A DNA stretch of 64,000 nucleotides from Synoicihabitans lomoniglobus (lineage in GTDB: Bacteria > Verrucomicrobiota > Verrucomicrobiia > Opitutales > Opitutaceae): assembly GCF_029023725.1 (NCBI RefSeq), contig NZ_CP119075.1:3343501-3407500 (forward strand), written 5' to 3'. Every line of letters starts with the position of its first letter. Position 1 is the stretch's first letter. Under the pieces are notes generated by a model. The model did not search any database. It had not been told where the DNA came from and worked only from the letters and a program-made list of their open reading frames with translations. The position numbers were made by a program, and so were the translations under genes. Positions 43,510 to 52,519 of the stretch are shown one piece after another.

Positions 43510-44163
43510 ATGAAACGCTTTCCCTTCCTCACCTTCGGCCTCGCATTCACTGCTGTCCTCATCGCGCTCATTCCCGGCGCCACCGCGTGGCTTCAACTCG
43601 ATCGTTATGCCGTGATTCACGACGTCCAGTGGTTGCGCGGCCTCACCGGCCACCTGACCCATTTCGACACCGATCACCTCACGTGGGATGTCGCCGCCTT
43701 GCTCCTGCTCGGCACGCTCGCCGAACGTGAGTCTCGCCGCGCCACCGCCGTCACCCTCGCGTTGTCTGCGATCGGCATCAGCTCGGCCGTGCTGATCTTC
43801 CACCCCCAGTTCGCCACCTACCGTGGGCTCTCCGGCCTCGACTCCGCCCTCTTCGGCCTGATCGTCGCCCGTCTCTTTACGACCGGCTGGCGCGAACGCC
43901 ACGGCTTCACGCTGGCCACCGCTGCCCTCGCCGCCGTGGGGTTCATCTTCAAAACCGGCTTCGAGTTGTTCGCCAACGACACCGTATTCGCCAGCTCACT
44001 CGGCTACGCCCCGGTTCCTCTCGCGCACTTCGTCGGCTTCACCATCGGATCAATCGTCGCAACCTTTTCCGCCCGAAATGCCATCCGCCACAACCCGCAT
44101 CCCTCCTTAAATCACCACGGGCAACCCGCATTGATCCCATGTTCAAACCCCCTTTCTTCGTAG
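43510..44163 (+). CDS. rrtA: Rhombosortase-family intramembrane serine protease
   Basis: The 217-residue polytopic membrane protein fits the rhombosortase branch of the rhomboid proteases. An early luminal segment reads LTGHLTHFDTDHLTWD, the catalytic serine lies in YRGLSGLDSALFG (Ser108), and the catalytic histidine in PVPLAHFVGFTIG (His173), each in a hydrophobic helix. Rhombosortases cleave GlyGly-CTERM tails of surface proteins in the inner membrane. The VIT/vWA gene upstream encodes such a tail. ATG 43510 gives the normal N-terminus; the frame is open further upstream only because it reads through the repeats. Its 3' end overlaps the lipoprotein gene by 25 bp. Confidence 0.85.
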   Translation: MKRFPFLTFGLAFTAVLIALIPGATAWLQLDRYAVIHDVQWLRGLTGHLTHFDTDHLTWDVAALLLLGTLAERESRRATAVTLALSAIGISSAVLIFHPQFATYRGLSGLDSALFGLIVARLFTTGWRERHGFTLATAALAAVGFIFKTGFELFANDTVFASSLGYAPVPLAHFVGFTIGSIVATFSARNAIRHNPHPSLNHHGQPALIPCSNPLSS

Positions 44164-44585
44164 CACTGAGCTGTCTCTCTCTCATCCTCGGTGCATCGGG
44201 ATGTCTCGCTCGACCGGATCCAACCGACATCACCGTGCACTACACTTTCGTGCCTCCCGAGCGCCTGTCGGACGCCGTGAAAAGCCCGCAAGCGGCCTTG
44301 GAAATCGAAGAGACGTGGCGTCACCGCATGGCGGATTCCCCGATGCCTCACGCAATCACCGATTACTCTATTGTCGTGTTCGTCAACGCGCCCCCCCGTG
44401 CAGGCGCCATTTGGGGCCGTCTCGGGATTCCGGTGCAAGGGCCGCGCAACCTGCGGGAGATCAAAGTAACACTCGCAGCCGGCTACCACGGCACCTACGT
44501 GGTGGCAGGCGGAGGAGTCATACTTCACCCCGGAATCCCACCTAAACCCAAGCCTTACGAGTGGCTGGAGTTTCACCGTAAATGA
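44139..44585 (+). CDS. Small predicted lipoprotein
   Basis: The 148-residue protein has a lipoprotein signal with lipobox GASGC (Cys22) after a hydrophobic core. The mature part is about 125 residues with HYTFVPPERLSD and an aromatic, Gly-rich end; no family was recognised. It overlaps the rhombosortase gene by 25 bp and is probably co-transcribed, so it may belong to the same surface-protein system. It is convergent with the GH95 gene, 16 bp away. Confidence 0.65.
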   Translation: MFKPPFFVALSCLSLILGASGCLARPDPTDITVHYTFVPPERLSDAVKSPQAALEIEETWRHRMADSPMPHAITDYSIVVFVNAPPRAGAIWGRLGIPVQGPRNLREIKVTLAAGYHGTYVVAGGGVILHPGIPPKPKPYEWLEFHRK

Positions 44586-44601
44586 CCCGACAACACCGGG
44601 A

Positions 44602-46926
44602 CTAAAAGCGCACCGTCATATCGCCGCCGGCGGGCAACACCACATCGATTACTTCGTCGCCGTGGCGCAGTTTCGCGGTGCCGCCTTTTTCGGAGCGCAG
44701 GGTCGTTGCCACGACCTTCCCGTCGGCCCACTTTACATCCACCTCAAACCCGCCTCGCGCGCGCAAGCCCTTCACTTCGCCGTCGGGCCAAGCGGAGGGC
44801 AACGCGGGCAACAGCTCGATTTCACCCGCGTGCGATTGCAAAAGCATCTCGGCTACACCGGCAGTGCCACCGAAATTGCCGTCAATCTGGAACGGCGGAT
44901 GCGCGTCAAAGAGATTTGGATACGTGCGGTCGCTGCTCAAGAGCAGCGCCAGAATCGAGTGCGCCCAATCGCCGTCGCCCAGACGCGCCGCCAGGTTCAT
45001 GCGCCAGCCGATGCCCCAACCCGTGGCAAAATCCCCGCGCAACTCCAGCGAACGCCGCACCGCCGCCGCGAACTCCGGCGTGCCGCGCGGCGTGATCTGC
45101 GCACTCGGGTAGGCCGCGTAAAGATGCGACACGTGGCGGTGATGCCGCTCGGGCGCGGCGAGGTCCCAGTCCTCGATCCACTCCTGCAATTGTCCGCCCG
45201 CTCCGATTTGGTTGGGCGGCAAGCGATGGAGAACCGCTTCGACTTCGGCGGCAAACTCCGCGTCGGCATCGAGGATGCCAGCCGCCTGCACCACCGCACT
45301 GAAGAGGTCGCGCAGGATTTGGTTATCCATGGCCGGTCCTGCCACAATCGAGACGTCTTTGTGATGCGCGTTTTCCGGCGACATCGAAGGACTCGTCACC
45401 AGCCATCCGTTGGTCGGTTCCTCCACCAAAGTATCGATGAAAAAGTGCGCCGATTCCGCCATGACGGGGTAAACCCGCTCGAGGAAGGCCTTGTCCTGCG
45501 AAAACAGGTAATGCTCCCACAAGTGCGTGCAAAGCCAGGCCCCGCCCGTCGGCCACATGCCCCAGAACGCACCGTCGACCGCCCCGGTTGAGCGCCAAAG
45601 ATCGGTGTTGTGATGCGCCACCCAACCACCCGCGCCGTAATGATCCCGCGCCATGTCCGCGCCAGTGACAGAGAGGTCTTGGACCATGCTCACCAAAGGC
45701 TCGACGCACTCGGCGAGATTGGTCGTCTCCGCGTGCCAGTAGTTCATCTGCGCATTGATGTTCAGCGTGTAGTTGCTGTTCCAGGGAGGGAAGAGACTGG
45801 CGTTCCAAATGCCCTGCAGGTTGGCCGGCTGGGTGCCGGGACGGGAGCTGCTGATGAGCAAGTAACGCCCGTATTGAAAATACAATGACGCCAGATCCGG
45901 ATCGGCGTGATCGCGCGACTGCAACACGCGTTCATCGGTCGGCAGCTCGGCGGCGGGGGTCGTGCCAAGGTCGAGCGAGACCCGGCGGAAAAGCCGTTGG
46001 TGCTCGGTCACGTGGGCGGTGCGCAACGCTTCGCTGGATTTGGCCGCAGCCGCATCGAGCACGGCCAGATTACGCTCGGTCGGGTCGCCCGAGACGTCGC
46101 TAAAGTTCACAAAACTCGTCGCCGCCGCGAGCAGCAGGCGCGCCCGTGTCGATCCGCGTAAATGGATCTGACCGCCGCTGACCACCACGTTGCCATCGGC
46201 CTCCACCCGTAGGCGGGCCTCGAAGCGGAGTTTGCCTTCAATGCCCGCCGCATCGGTGTTGGTGCCGCTGAGGACAAGGTCGCCGTTGTCCGCCACGGTG
46301 ACCGTGGTTTCCTGTGGTGATTGGAAGGCGAGGCTGGCATTGAGCTGACCTCCCCACTCCGGATGGGCACGATTCATACCGGTGAGCTCGATCACCATCA
46401 CGTCGTCGACCGGACTCACGTAGACCTCACGGGTATGGGTGGCGCCACCGAGCTTGAAGCTCGTGCGTGCGACTGCGTTATCGAGGTCGAGCTCACGCCG
46501 ATAGTCAGTCGCTGTCTCGCTCGCCGCCATGGTGATGAGCAAATCGCCCACGGTTTGGTAAGGCATCTCGCTCATCGGATCGGCCATGAATCGCTCCTGC
46601 GCCATGGCTTGGGCGGCCGTGTAGTCGCCCTCCGCAATCAGGCGGCGAATTTCCGGCAGCGCCTCGCGCGCGCCTTCCCGCGCCGGATCAAACGGACCAC
46701 CGCCCCAAAGGGTGTCTTCGTTGAGCTGGATGCGCTCCATCTCGATGCCGCCAAAGACCATGCCGCCGAGACGACCGTTGCCCACCGGGAGGGCCTCGAC
46801 CCACTGCGCGGCGGGTTCGTCATACCAGAGTTTGAGCCGGTCGCTCGAATCGGCGAAGGCAGGGATGGAGAGACCGAAAAGGCAGGCAGCGGCGATGAGG
46901 GGTTTCACGCCTCCATGCCACCGCAT
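44602..46926 (-). CDS. GH95 family glycoside hydrolase (alpha-L-fucosidase/alpha-L-galactosidase type)
   Basis: The 774-residue protein has a signal peptide ([16 protein letters not shown]) and aligns over its length with GH95: [15 protein letters not shown] and [12 protein letters not shown] near the N-terminus, the catalytic-region asparagines in [13 protein letters not shown], the general-acid glutamate region SPSMSPEN, and [19 protein letters not shown] near the C-terminus. GH95 enzymes invert alpha-1,2-fucosyl or alpha-L-galactosyl bonds, as found on rhamnogalacturonan and xyloglucan side chains. It is the last gene of the pectin cluster and abuts the PL10-CE12-CE8 gene without a gap. 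Location is periplasm or outside. Confidence 0.92.
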   Translation of the reverse strand: MRWHGGVKPLIAAACLFGLSIPAFADSSDRLKLWYDEPAAQWVEALPVGNGRLGGMVFGGIEMERIQLNEDTLWGGGPFDPAREGAREALPEIRRLIAEGDYTAAQAMAQERFMADPMSEMPYQTVGDLLITMAASETATDYRRELDLDNAVARTSFKLGGATHTREVYVSPVDDVMVIELTGMNRAHPEWGGQLNASLAFQSPQETTVTVADNGDLVLSGTNTDAAGIEGKLRFEARLRVEADGNVVVSGGQIHLRGSTRARLLLAAATSFVNFSDVSGDPTERNLAVLDAAAAKSSEALRTAHVTEHQRLFRRVSLDLGTTPAAELPTDERVLQSRDHADPDLASLYFQYGRYLLISSSRPGTQPANLQGIWNASLFPPWNSNYTLNINAQMNYWHAETTNLAECVEPLVSMVQDLSVTGADMARDHYGAGGWVAHHNTDLWRSTGAVDGAFWGMWPTGGAWLCTHLWEHYLFSQDKAFLERVYPVMAESAHFFIDTLVEEPTNGWLVTSPSMSPENAHHKDVSIVAGPAMDNQILRDLFSAVVQAAGILDADAEFAAEVEAVLHRLPPNQIGAGGQLQEWIEDWDLAAPERHHRHVSHLYAAYPSAQITPRGTPEFAAAVRRSLELRGDFATGWGIGWRMNLAARLGDGDWAHSILALLLSSDRTYPNLFDAHPPFQIDGNFGGTAGVAEMLLQSHAGEIELLPALPSAWPDGEVKGLRARGGFEVDVKWADGKVVATTLRSEKGGTAKLRHGDEVIDVVLPAGGDMTVRF

Positions 46927-49566
46927 TTAGCGTGAAATCGGCAACGGAATTTCCCAACCATCCTCGCCGACGAGGATCGACGTCGGTGTGAGTGTCGCTG
47001 CTTCTTCCGCCGTGAGCTGGCGCGCCCACGTCACGCGATCCTCGGTTGCGCCGCCTTCGCCCGTGCTGCCGAATTCGGCGTAGCGCGCGGTCTTCTCGCG
47101 ATCAGGATTGCGCCAATTGTCCCAACCCTCGGTCCGCACCACTTCACTCATCTGCGTGCGCACGAAGCTCGTTTGCCCGTGCGCCCGCCAGGGTCGGCCG
47201 AGGAAGGTCTTCACGTCGGGTTCGCCGGTAATACGACCATCGAGAAACACCAGCCCGTGCGGATGATCCATCGGGGTGGACGCCGCCGTGATGTAGCCCT
47301 TGCCGACACAATGAATGTGGCAGCGATCAAACACTGCCGTCGCGCCACCGAAGATGAAGTCGACGTGGCCTTCGATGTAACTGTCGGCAAAGTAGTGACG
47401 GCCGCGATTGACCAAAATCGTGTCCTGCCAACCAAGGAAGCGGCAGTGGCGGAAAACGACGCGATCGCCGTCGACGCGAATCGCCAAGGCCTGACCGACC
47501 GGGCCGGCGTCGTTGGCGATGGTCAGGTTTTCGACGATAAAGCCGTCGCCGTCGACTTGTAGCGTCGGCGTGCGAAACGTGCCGATCGGTTTGCCGTCGT
47601 GGCCGGGCATGTTGGCGTGAATGCCTTCGACCAACGTGGTGGTCTGCGGGTCCGTGCCGACCAGGGCGATGTTGCCGCGCTCGCGTTGCACGTAGACACG
47701 TTCGCGATAGATGCCGGGTTTCACGAGAATCGTCCACCGTATCTCCTTGCTGGGTTCGGCTCGCTGTTGCTGTGCGCCGTAGACAGCCCGCTCAATTGAG
47801 GTGTAGTCGCCGCGGTCATCGAGGGCGACGACCGTGTCGGCAAATTGTCGCGCCAAGGGCAGACCGAGGCGCTGCATCTCGGTCACCGCAAGTCGAGCCA
47901 CGGCGCGCGCGCCTTCAAAGGAGTAATGCGTGTCGTCGGCCTTGCCGTCGCGGAGGACCGGATGCTCTCCCGCCCCGAACCACAAGTGCAGGTCCTTCGA
48001 GCCTTCGATGCCACGCGCTGTTTCGAATGCCGTGGTGAGGGCTTCCATATCCAGCAGGGGCACATCGGCCAGTTCGGCCACGGCACGCACGGCGGCCGGA
48101 TACTCGCCGTGGGTCGGCACCATCCTATCGCCATCCCATTTGCGCCGCGCCACCGATGTCGCCAGCAACGGCGTGGCGCCCCGGGCGCGCACGTCCTGCA
48201 CCATGCGAATGAGGTTGTCGCGATAGGCACCGCCGGGATCGGCGTAACGGGTGGGGTCCTGGGATTTTTCGTCGTTGTGACCGAACTGAATCAACACCCA
48301 GTCCCCGGCATCGAGGTCCGCAACGAGCGCGTCCCAACGCCCTTCGTCGATAAAGGACTTGGTGCTGCGGCCATTGACCGCCCGGTTGTCAACTCGCAGA
48401 CCCGGCAACGCGAACTCACGCAGCAATTGTCCCCACCCTCGCTCGGGATTCGCGGCGCGCGGTTTGTCGGCCACGGTCGAATCCCCCGCGAGGAACAGCA
48501 CCGAATCGTCTGACGCGAGCGCCACGCGACGACGCCACGCCGGATAGTCCTTGAGCAGGAGCGAAGCAGGCTCGGTGCGGTAGTAACCGTAACCCAGGCG
48601 CCGTTCCAGTTCCACCTCGGCGAGGTCGTAACGCACCACCGCATCACGACCGGCGAAAATCGGCCGATTGGTGCCGATCTCGTAAAAACGCGCCCAGACA
48701 TCTGCGGCCGCGTCGGCGACCAGGATCTGATCCACCGCCTTGCCGCCGGCATCCCGCGGTCGCTCCACCCGATGGCCCGGAATCGCCACGCGTTCAAACC
48801 ACCGCACGGCTGCTTCGATCGCGGCTTCGATCGGTGGCGTGGGATTTTCCACGCTCATAAGAAACCGCACAATGCCGGCGGATTCGGCGCCGGAGAGCGA
48901 AACGGGTTCAAATGTGCGCGCCGGCGCCGGCGCCAGCGTCTTTGCGTCGTGTTGGGCGCACCACGCGGTGAGTTGCCCGTCGACCCGCACCTGGGTGGCC
49001 AGCAGGCACGCCACACCGCGCTCCACCGCGCGCTGGAGTTCCGCACTCATTGACGGGAACGCCACATCCGCCCATTCGCCTTCCCCCGCCGCCGCATCGC
49101 GCACGACCTCCAGCACGTCGATCATGGCATCGTCGTTATAAGTGATGTGCGTGTAGTAGCCGGAGCGCAGCGGATAAAACTGCGGCCAACCGCCGTTCTC
49201 GTATTGGGCATCGAGCAGATAACGCAGGCCGCGGCGCACCGCTTCGCGCAACGTTTCGTCATCGATTGCCGCCGCCACGCGGGCCAGCAATCGCAACTGG
49301 GTCGTCGTCGCTCCGTTGTCGATCGTCGGTGCCCGCCCGCTGCCGGTGCTGGCCAGAAACTCCGCCGAGAGCGGCGCGGTCATGTCGATGTTTTTGGGCC
49401 AACCGCCGGACTCGGTTTGATACTGTATCACCGTCCCGGCGATCGCGCGGGCTTCGTCGGTCGCATACCAATCGTCCGGTTGATCTAAAATCGTGCGCCA
49501 ACTCGGCGCCGCGGAAAGCGCCATCACCCATCCGAGACTCAGGAAGCACCAACGCAGCGTTTTCAT
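46927..49566 (-). CDS. Three-domain pectinase: PL10 pectate lyase, CE12 acetylesterase, CE8 pectin methylesterase
   Basis: The 879-residue secreted protein (signal peptide WCFLSLGWVMALSAAP) combines three catalytic modules. PL10 pectate lyase (about 20-350) shows ESGGWPKNID, YENGGWPQFYP and THITYNDDAM. A GDSL/SGNH CE12 rhamnogalacturonan acetylesterase (about 355-580) has AGDSTVAD, NGRSTKSF, QFGHNDEK and the catalytic DDTHYS. The CE8 pectin methylesterase (about 582-875) has GIYRERVYV, GWQDTILV, the catalytic Asp in GHVDFIFGGATAVFDRCHI and FLGRPW. One chain could therefore remove methyl and acetyl groups and cleave the exposed homogalacturonan. It lies between the TRAP transporter and GH95 genes. 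Confidence 0.92.
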   Translation of the reverse strand: MKTLRWCFLSLGWVMALSAAPSWRTILDQPDDWYATDEARAIAGTVIQYQTESGGWPKNIDMTAPLSAEFLASTGSGRAPTIDNGATTTQLRLLARVAAAIDDETLREAVRRGLRYLLDAQYENGGWPQFYPLRSGYYTHITYNDDAMIDVLEVVRDAAAGEGEWADVAFPSMSAELQRAVERGVACLLATQVRVDGQLTAWCAQHDAKTLAPAPARTFEPVSLSGAESAGIVRFLMSVENPTPPIEAAIEAAVRWFERVAIPGHRVERPRDAGGKAVDQILVADAAADVWARFYEIGTNRPIFAGRDAVVRYDLAEVELERRLGYGYYRTEPASLLLKDYPAWRRRVALASDDSVLFLAGDSTVADKPRAANPERGWGQLLREFALPGLRVDNRAVNGRSTKSFIDEGRWDALVADLDAGDWVLIQFGHNDEKSQDPTRYADPGGAYRDNLIRMVQDVRARGATPLLATSVARRKWDGDRMVPTHGEYPAAVRAVAELADVPLLDMEALTTAFETARGIEGSKDLHLWFGAGEHPVLRDGKADDTHYSFEGARAVARLAVTEMQRLGLPLARQFADTVVALDDRGDYTSIERAVYGAQQQRAEPSKEIRWTILVKPGIYRERVYVQRERGNIALVGTDPQTTTLVEGIHANMPGHDGKPIGTFRTPTLQVDGDGFIVENLTIANDAGPVGQALAIRVDGDRVVFRHCRFLGWQDTILVNRGRHYFADSYIEGHVDFIFGGATAVFDRCHIHCVGKGYITAASTPMDHPHGLVFLDGRITGEPDVKTFLGRPWRAHGQTSFVRTQMSEVVRTEGWDNWRNPDREKTARYAEFGSTGEGGATEDRVTWARQLTAEEAATLTPTSILVGEDGWEIPLPISR

Positions 49567-49570
49567 CGGT

Positions 49571-50875
49571 CTACATCAGGCCCAACCACCGCGGTAACGC
49601 GATCGAGAGCGCCGGCCAATAGGTGATGAGCAGCAGCCCGATCAACATCGAGAAGAAGAAGGGGATCATCGGCGGCACCACCCGCGCGATACTCGTCTTC
49701 CCCACACTACAGCTGACGAACAAACACGCGCCCACCGGCGGCGTGCACAAACCGATGCAAAGGTTGGCGATGAGCACGATGCCGAACTGCACCGGATCCA
49801 TGCCCAACGCGGTGACCACCGGCAGAAAGATCGGCGTGAAAATGAGCACCGCCGGCGTCATGTCCATGAACGTGCCCACGATGAGCAGCAGCACATTGAT
49901 CATGAGCAGGATGATGAGCGGGTTATCGGACAAGCCGATCATGGCCGCACTCACCAACTGGGGCACGCGTTCCGACGCGAGCACCCAACTCATGGCCTGA
50001 CTCGTCCCCACCAGCAGCATCACCACGGCGGTCGTCTTGGCCGCCCGCAGCAAAATCTCGGGCATGCGGGAAAGCGCAATCTCGCGATACACCACCACCC
50101 CCAGCACAAACGCATAGGCCACGGCGATGGCCGACGCCTCGGTCGCGGAAAACACGCCGCCGAGGATGCCACCCATGACGATGATCACGAGGAGCAGGCT
50201 GGGTAACGCACCCCACAATGCGCGGCCAAACGGCGGGATTTCCGCCATCTCCCCGGACGCCGATTTCAACGCGCCGGACCGCAGTGTGAGCATGAGACTG
50301 ACCCCCATGATGAGCAGACCAATCACGATGCCCGGGATGACCCCGGCGAGAAACAGCGCCGCGACCGACACGTTGCCCGCGACGACCGCATAAACGATCA
50401 TGATGTTGCTCGGCGGAATGAGCAGACCCGTCGTGGCCGACGTCGCGGTAAGTGCCACGGCAAACTCCCGCTTGTAACCTTTGGCCTCCATCTCGGGAAT
50501 CAGCGAACCGCCGATTGAAGAAACCGCCGCGGCCGCCGAGCCCGACACCGCGCCAAACATCATGCACGTGAGCGTATTCACATAGGAAAGACCGCCAGGC
50601 AGGCGGCCCACGAGAGCGAACGCAAAATTCGTCAACCGGCGCGCCATGCCGCCCTCCCCCATCAAACCGCCGGCGAGCACGAAGAACGGTATCGCCAGCA
50701 ACGGAAAACTCGCGATGCCCGACGACACGCGCTGCGCCATGATGTAGCCGTTGGAATCACCTCCGATGCACACGAGGGTGCCCGCGGCGGCGAGCCCGAT
50801 GCACACCGCGACCGGCGTGTTGAGCACGAGCAGCCCCACAAACAGCAACAATAAAACCAGAACCTCGACGGTCAT
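49571..50875 (-). CDS. dctM: TRAP transporter large permease (DctM)
   Basis: The 434-residue protein has about 12 membrane segments and the DctM signatures FVLAGGLMGEGGMARRL, FGAVSGSAAAAVSSIG and LIPPSNIMIVYA, with GLCTPPVGACLF in the C-terminal part. It forms the elevator transport domain of a tripartite, Na+-driven uptake system. It starts inside the stop of the small permease (ATGA) and ends 4 bp before the pectinase gene. Position in the pectin cluster implies a uronate or short oligouronate substrate. Confidence 0.95.
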   Translation of the reverse strand: MTVEVLVLLLLFVGLLVLNTPVAVCIGLAAAGTLVCIGGDSNGYIMAQRVSSGIASFPLLAIPFFVLAGGLMGEGGMARRLTNFAFALVGRLPGGLSYVNTLTCMMFGAVSGSAAAAVSSIGGSLIPEMEAKGYKREFAVALTATSATTGLLIPPSNIMIVYAVVAGNVSVAALFLAGVIPGIVIGLLIMGVSLMLTLRSGALKSASGEMAEIPPFGRALWGALPSLLLVIIVMGGILGGVFSATEASAIAVAYAFVLGVVVYREIALSRMPEILLRAAKTTAVVMLLVGTSQAMSWVLASERVPQLVSAAMIGLSDNPLIILLMINVLLLIVGTFMDMTPAVLIFTPIFLPVVTALGMDPVQFGIVLIANLCIGLCTPPVGACLFVSCSVGKTSIARVVPPMIPFFFSMLIGLLLITYWPALSIALPRWLGLM

Positions 50876-51408
50876 AGAATCTCCTTTCCGATCTCATCGG
50901 CCGAGGCCGTGGTGCGACCCGAGATGAGGTGCTCGATCGAGAAAGCGATGATGAACAATCCGCTCAGCGGCACCACCACGTTGATGTAGCCCACCTTCCA
51001 GCCCATGGCCGGCGTGACCTGACCGGACCGCAACGTCTCGATCACCAACTTCCCGCCACCATAGACGAGCACGAACGCCGCGAAAACCATGATCGCGACC
51101 TCCGCGATGACCGCCGAAAGCCGACGCGCCGCCGGGTCCAGTTTACCCACAAAGTAGTCGACCCCGAGGTGACCGCGCTCGCGGAACATGAGGGTCGCAC
51201 CGAGGAGCGACACCCACACCAGCGCGTAGATAGCGAATTCTTCCGTCCACCGGCTTTGCGAACCGACGACGTAGCGCGAAACCACGCCCCACAACACGTC
51301 GAGCGTGAGCAGGGCGAAGAGCACGATGGTGAGCCATTGCAGGCCGATCACGAACGCCGCCCAGATACGATTGGACGGCGTGGGTTCATTGCCGAGACGG
51401 TAACTCAT
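50872..51408 (-). CDS. dctQ: TRAP transporter small permease (DctQ)
   Basis: The 178-residue protein has four membrane helices and the conserved SRWTEEFAIYALVWVSLLGA segment followed by RGHLGVDYFV, typical of DctQ. ATG 51408 overlaps the stop of the binding-protein gene as ATGA, and the 3' end overlaps DctM in the same way, so the three subunits are translationally coupled. A longer frame upstream is only read-through of the DctP gene. Confidence 0.94.
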   Translation of the reverse strand: MSYRLGNEPTPSNRIWAAFVIGLQWLTIVLFALLTLDVLWGVVSRYVVGSQSRWTEEFAIYALVWVSLLGATLMFRERGHLGVDYFVGKLDPAARRLSAVIAEVAIMVFAAFVLVYGGGKLVIETLRSGQVTPAMGWKVGYINVVVPLSGLFIIAFSIEHLISGRTTASADEIGKEIL

Positions 51409-52430
51409 TTCACCTCCCGGATGCGCTCGGCCAGACGGCCGATGGGGGTGCCGGTAAACTGCGTGTAAAGCGGGGCGGTCGCCGCGACGAACGGTCCCTT
51501 GTCGGGACGATACACCGTCACTCCGGCGGCCTCGACCTGCGTGAGGGCCTCGGCCGTTTTCTCCTCCCAAAGTTGGCGTTGAAACACCACCGATTCCTCC
51601 GCCGCCTGCTCCACCCAGGCCTGCTGCTGCGCGCTGAGTCGATCCCAGATCGTTTGACTGAAAATCACCATGTCTGGAATGCGCGTGTGCTCATCGAGCG
51701 AGTAATGCTTGGCCACCTCGTAGTGGCGGCTGGAGAGGAAGCTGGGCGGATTGTTCTCGGCCCCGTCGACCATGCGTTGCTGCAGCGCAGTATAGAGCTC
51801 GCCCCAGGGAATGGGCGTCGGCGCGCCGTCGAGGGTCGAGATGAGATCCATCGCCATGCGGCTTTGCAGGGTGCGAATCTTTTCGCCCTTCACCGCACCC
51901 GGCTCGAGCACCGGACCGTCGATGGTGTAGAAACTGCGGCTGCCAGAGTCGTAGTAACAGAGACCGTGGATGCCGACCGGGGCACCGGCCGCGAGCAACT
52001 CCTTGCCGATCGCGCCGTTGAGCACGTTCCAATAATGGTCATTGTCGCGGAAAAGATACGGCAGACCGAAGACTGCCATTTCCGGCACGAAACCCTCCAT
52101 GGCGGCGGCGGATGTCTTCACCATGGCGAGCGCGCCCCGTTGGAGTTGTTCGACCGTCTCGGGCTCGGAGCCGAGTTGGCCGTTGGGGAAGATCTGGATC
52201 TCCATCGACCCACCGGAAATCGCGGCCAGTCGCTCCGCCATGAACTCCATGCCCGCGTGCACGGGGTGGGATTGGTCGAGCGCGTGACCGAGCTTGAGCA
52301 CGGTGCGGGCGTCGGCACCACCGCCGCCACTCGTGGCTTGGGACCGTTGGATGGCGATAAACGCCACCGCGGTCAGGAGCGCGCCGGCGACGAGGCCGAC
52401 GGCGAGAAAAGAAGTTTCCTTACGCATCAT
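51405..52430 (-). CDS. dctP: TRAP transporter solute-binding protein (DctP)
   Basis: The 341-residue periplasmic binding protein has an N-terminal hydrophobic segment (about 8-27), then KLGHALDQSHPVHAGMEFMAE, FPNGQLGSEPE, the carboxylate-binding Arg region IRTLQSRMAMD, and LQQRMVDGAENNP, all hallmarks of DctP. The ligand is expected to be a monocarboxylate sugar acid such as galacturonate or an unsaturated uronide, from the conserved Arg and the gene context. In the 89-bp gap upstream there is a perfect CCACCATGGTGG palindrome (52461-52472) next to a GGCCG/CGGCC hairpin. Confidence 0.94.
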   Translation of the reverse strand: MMRKETSFLAVGLVAGALLTAVAFIAIQRSQATSGGGGADARTVLKLGHALDQSHPVHAGMEFMAERLAAISGGSMEIQIFPNGQLGSEPETVEQLQRGALAMVKTSAAAMEGFVPEMAVFGLPYLFRDNDHYWNVLNGAIGKELLAAGAPVGIHGLCYYDSGSRSFYTIDGPVLEPGAVKGEKIRTLQSRMAMDLISTLDGAPTPIPWGELYTALQQRMVDGAENNPPSFLSSRHYEVAKHYSLDEHTRIPDMVIFSQTIWDRLSAQQQAWVEQAAEESVVFQRQLWEEKTAEALTQVEAAGVTVYRPDKGPFVAATAPLYTQFTGTPIGRLAERIREVK

Positions 52431-52519
52431 GGGGAATTCGGGGAACGGGGGTTGGGAGACCCACCATGGTGGCCGCGGTCATCACGGCCAGCTAAAGCGA
52501 GGGGCTAACGGTAGCGCGG

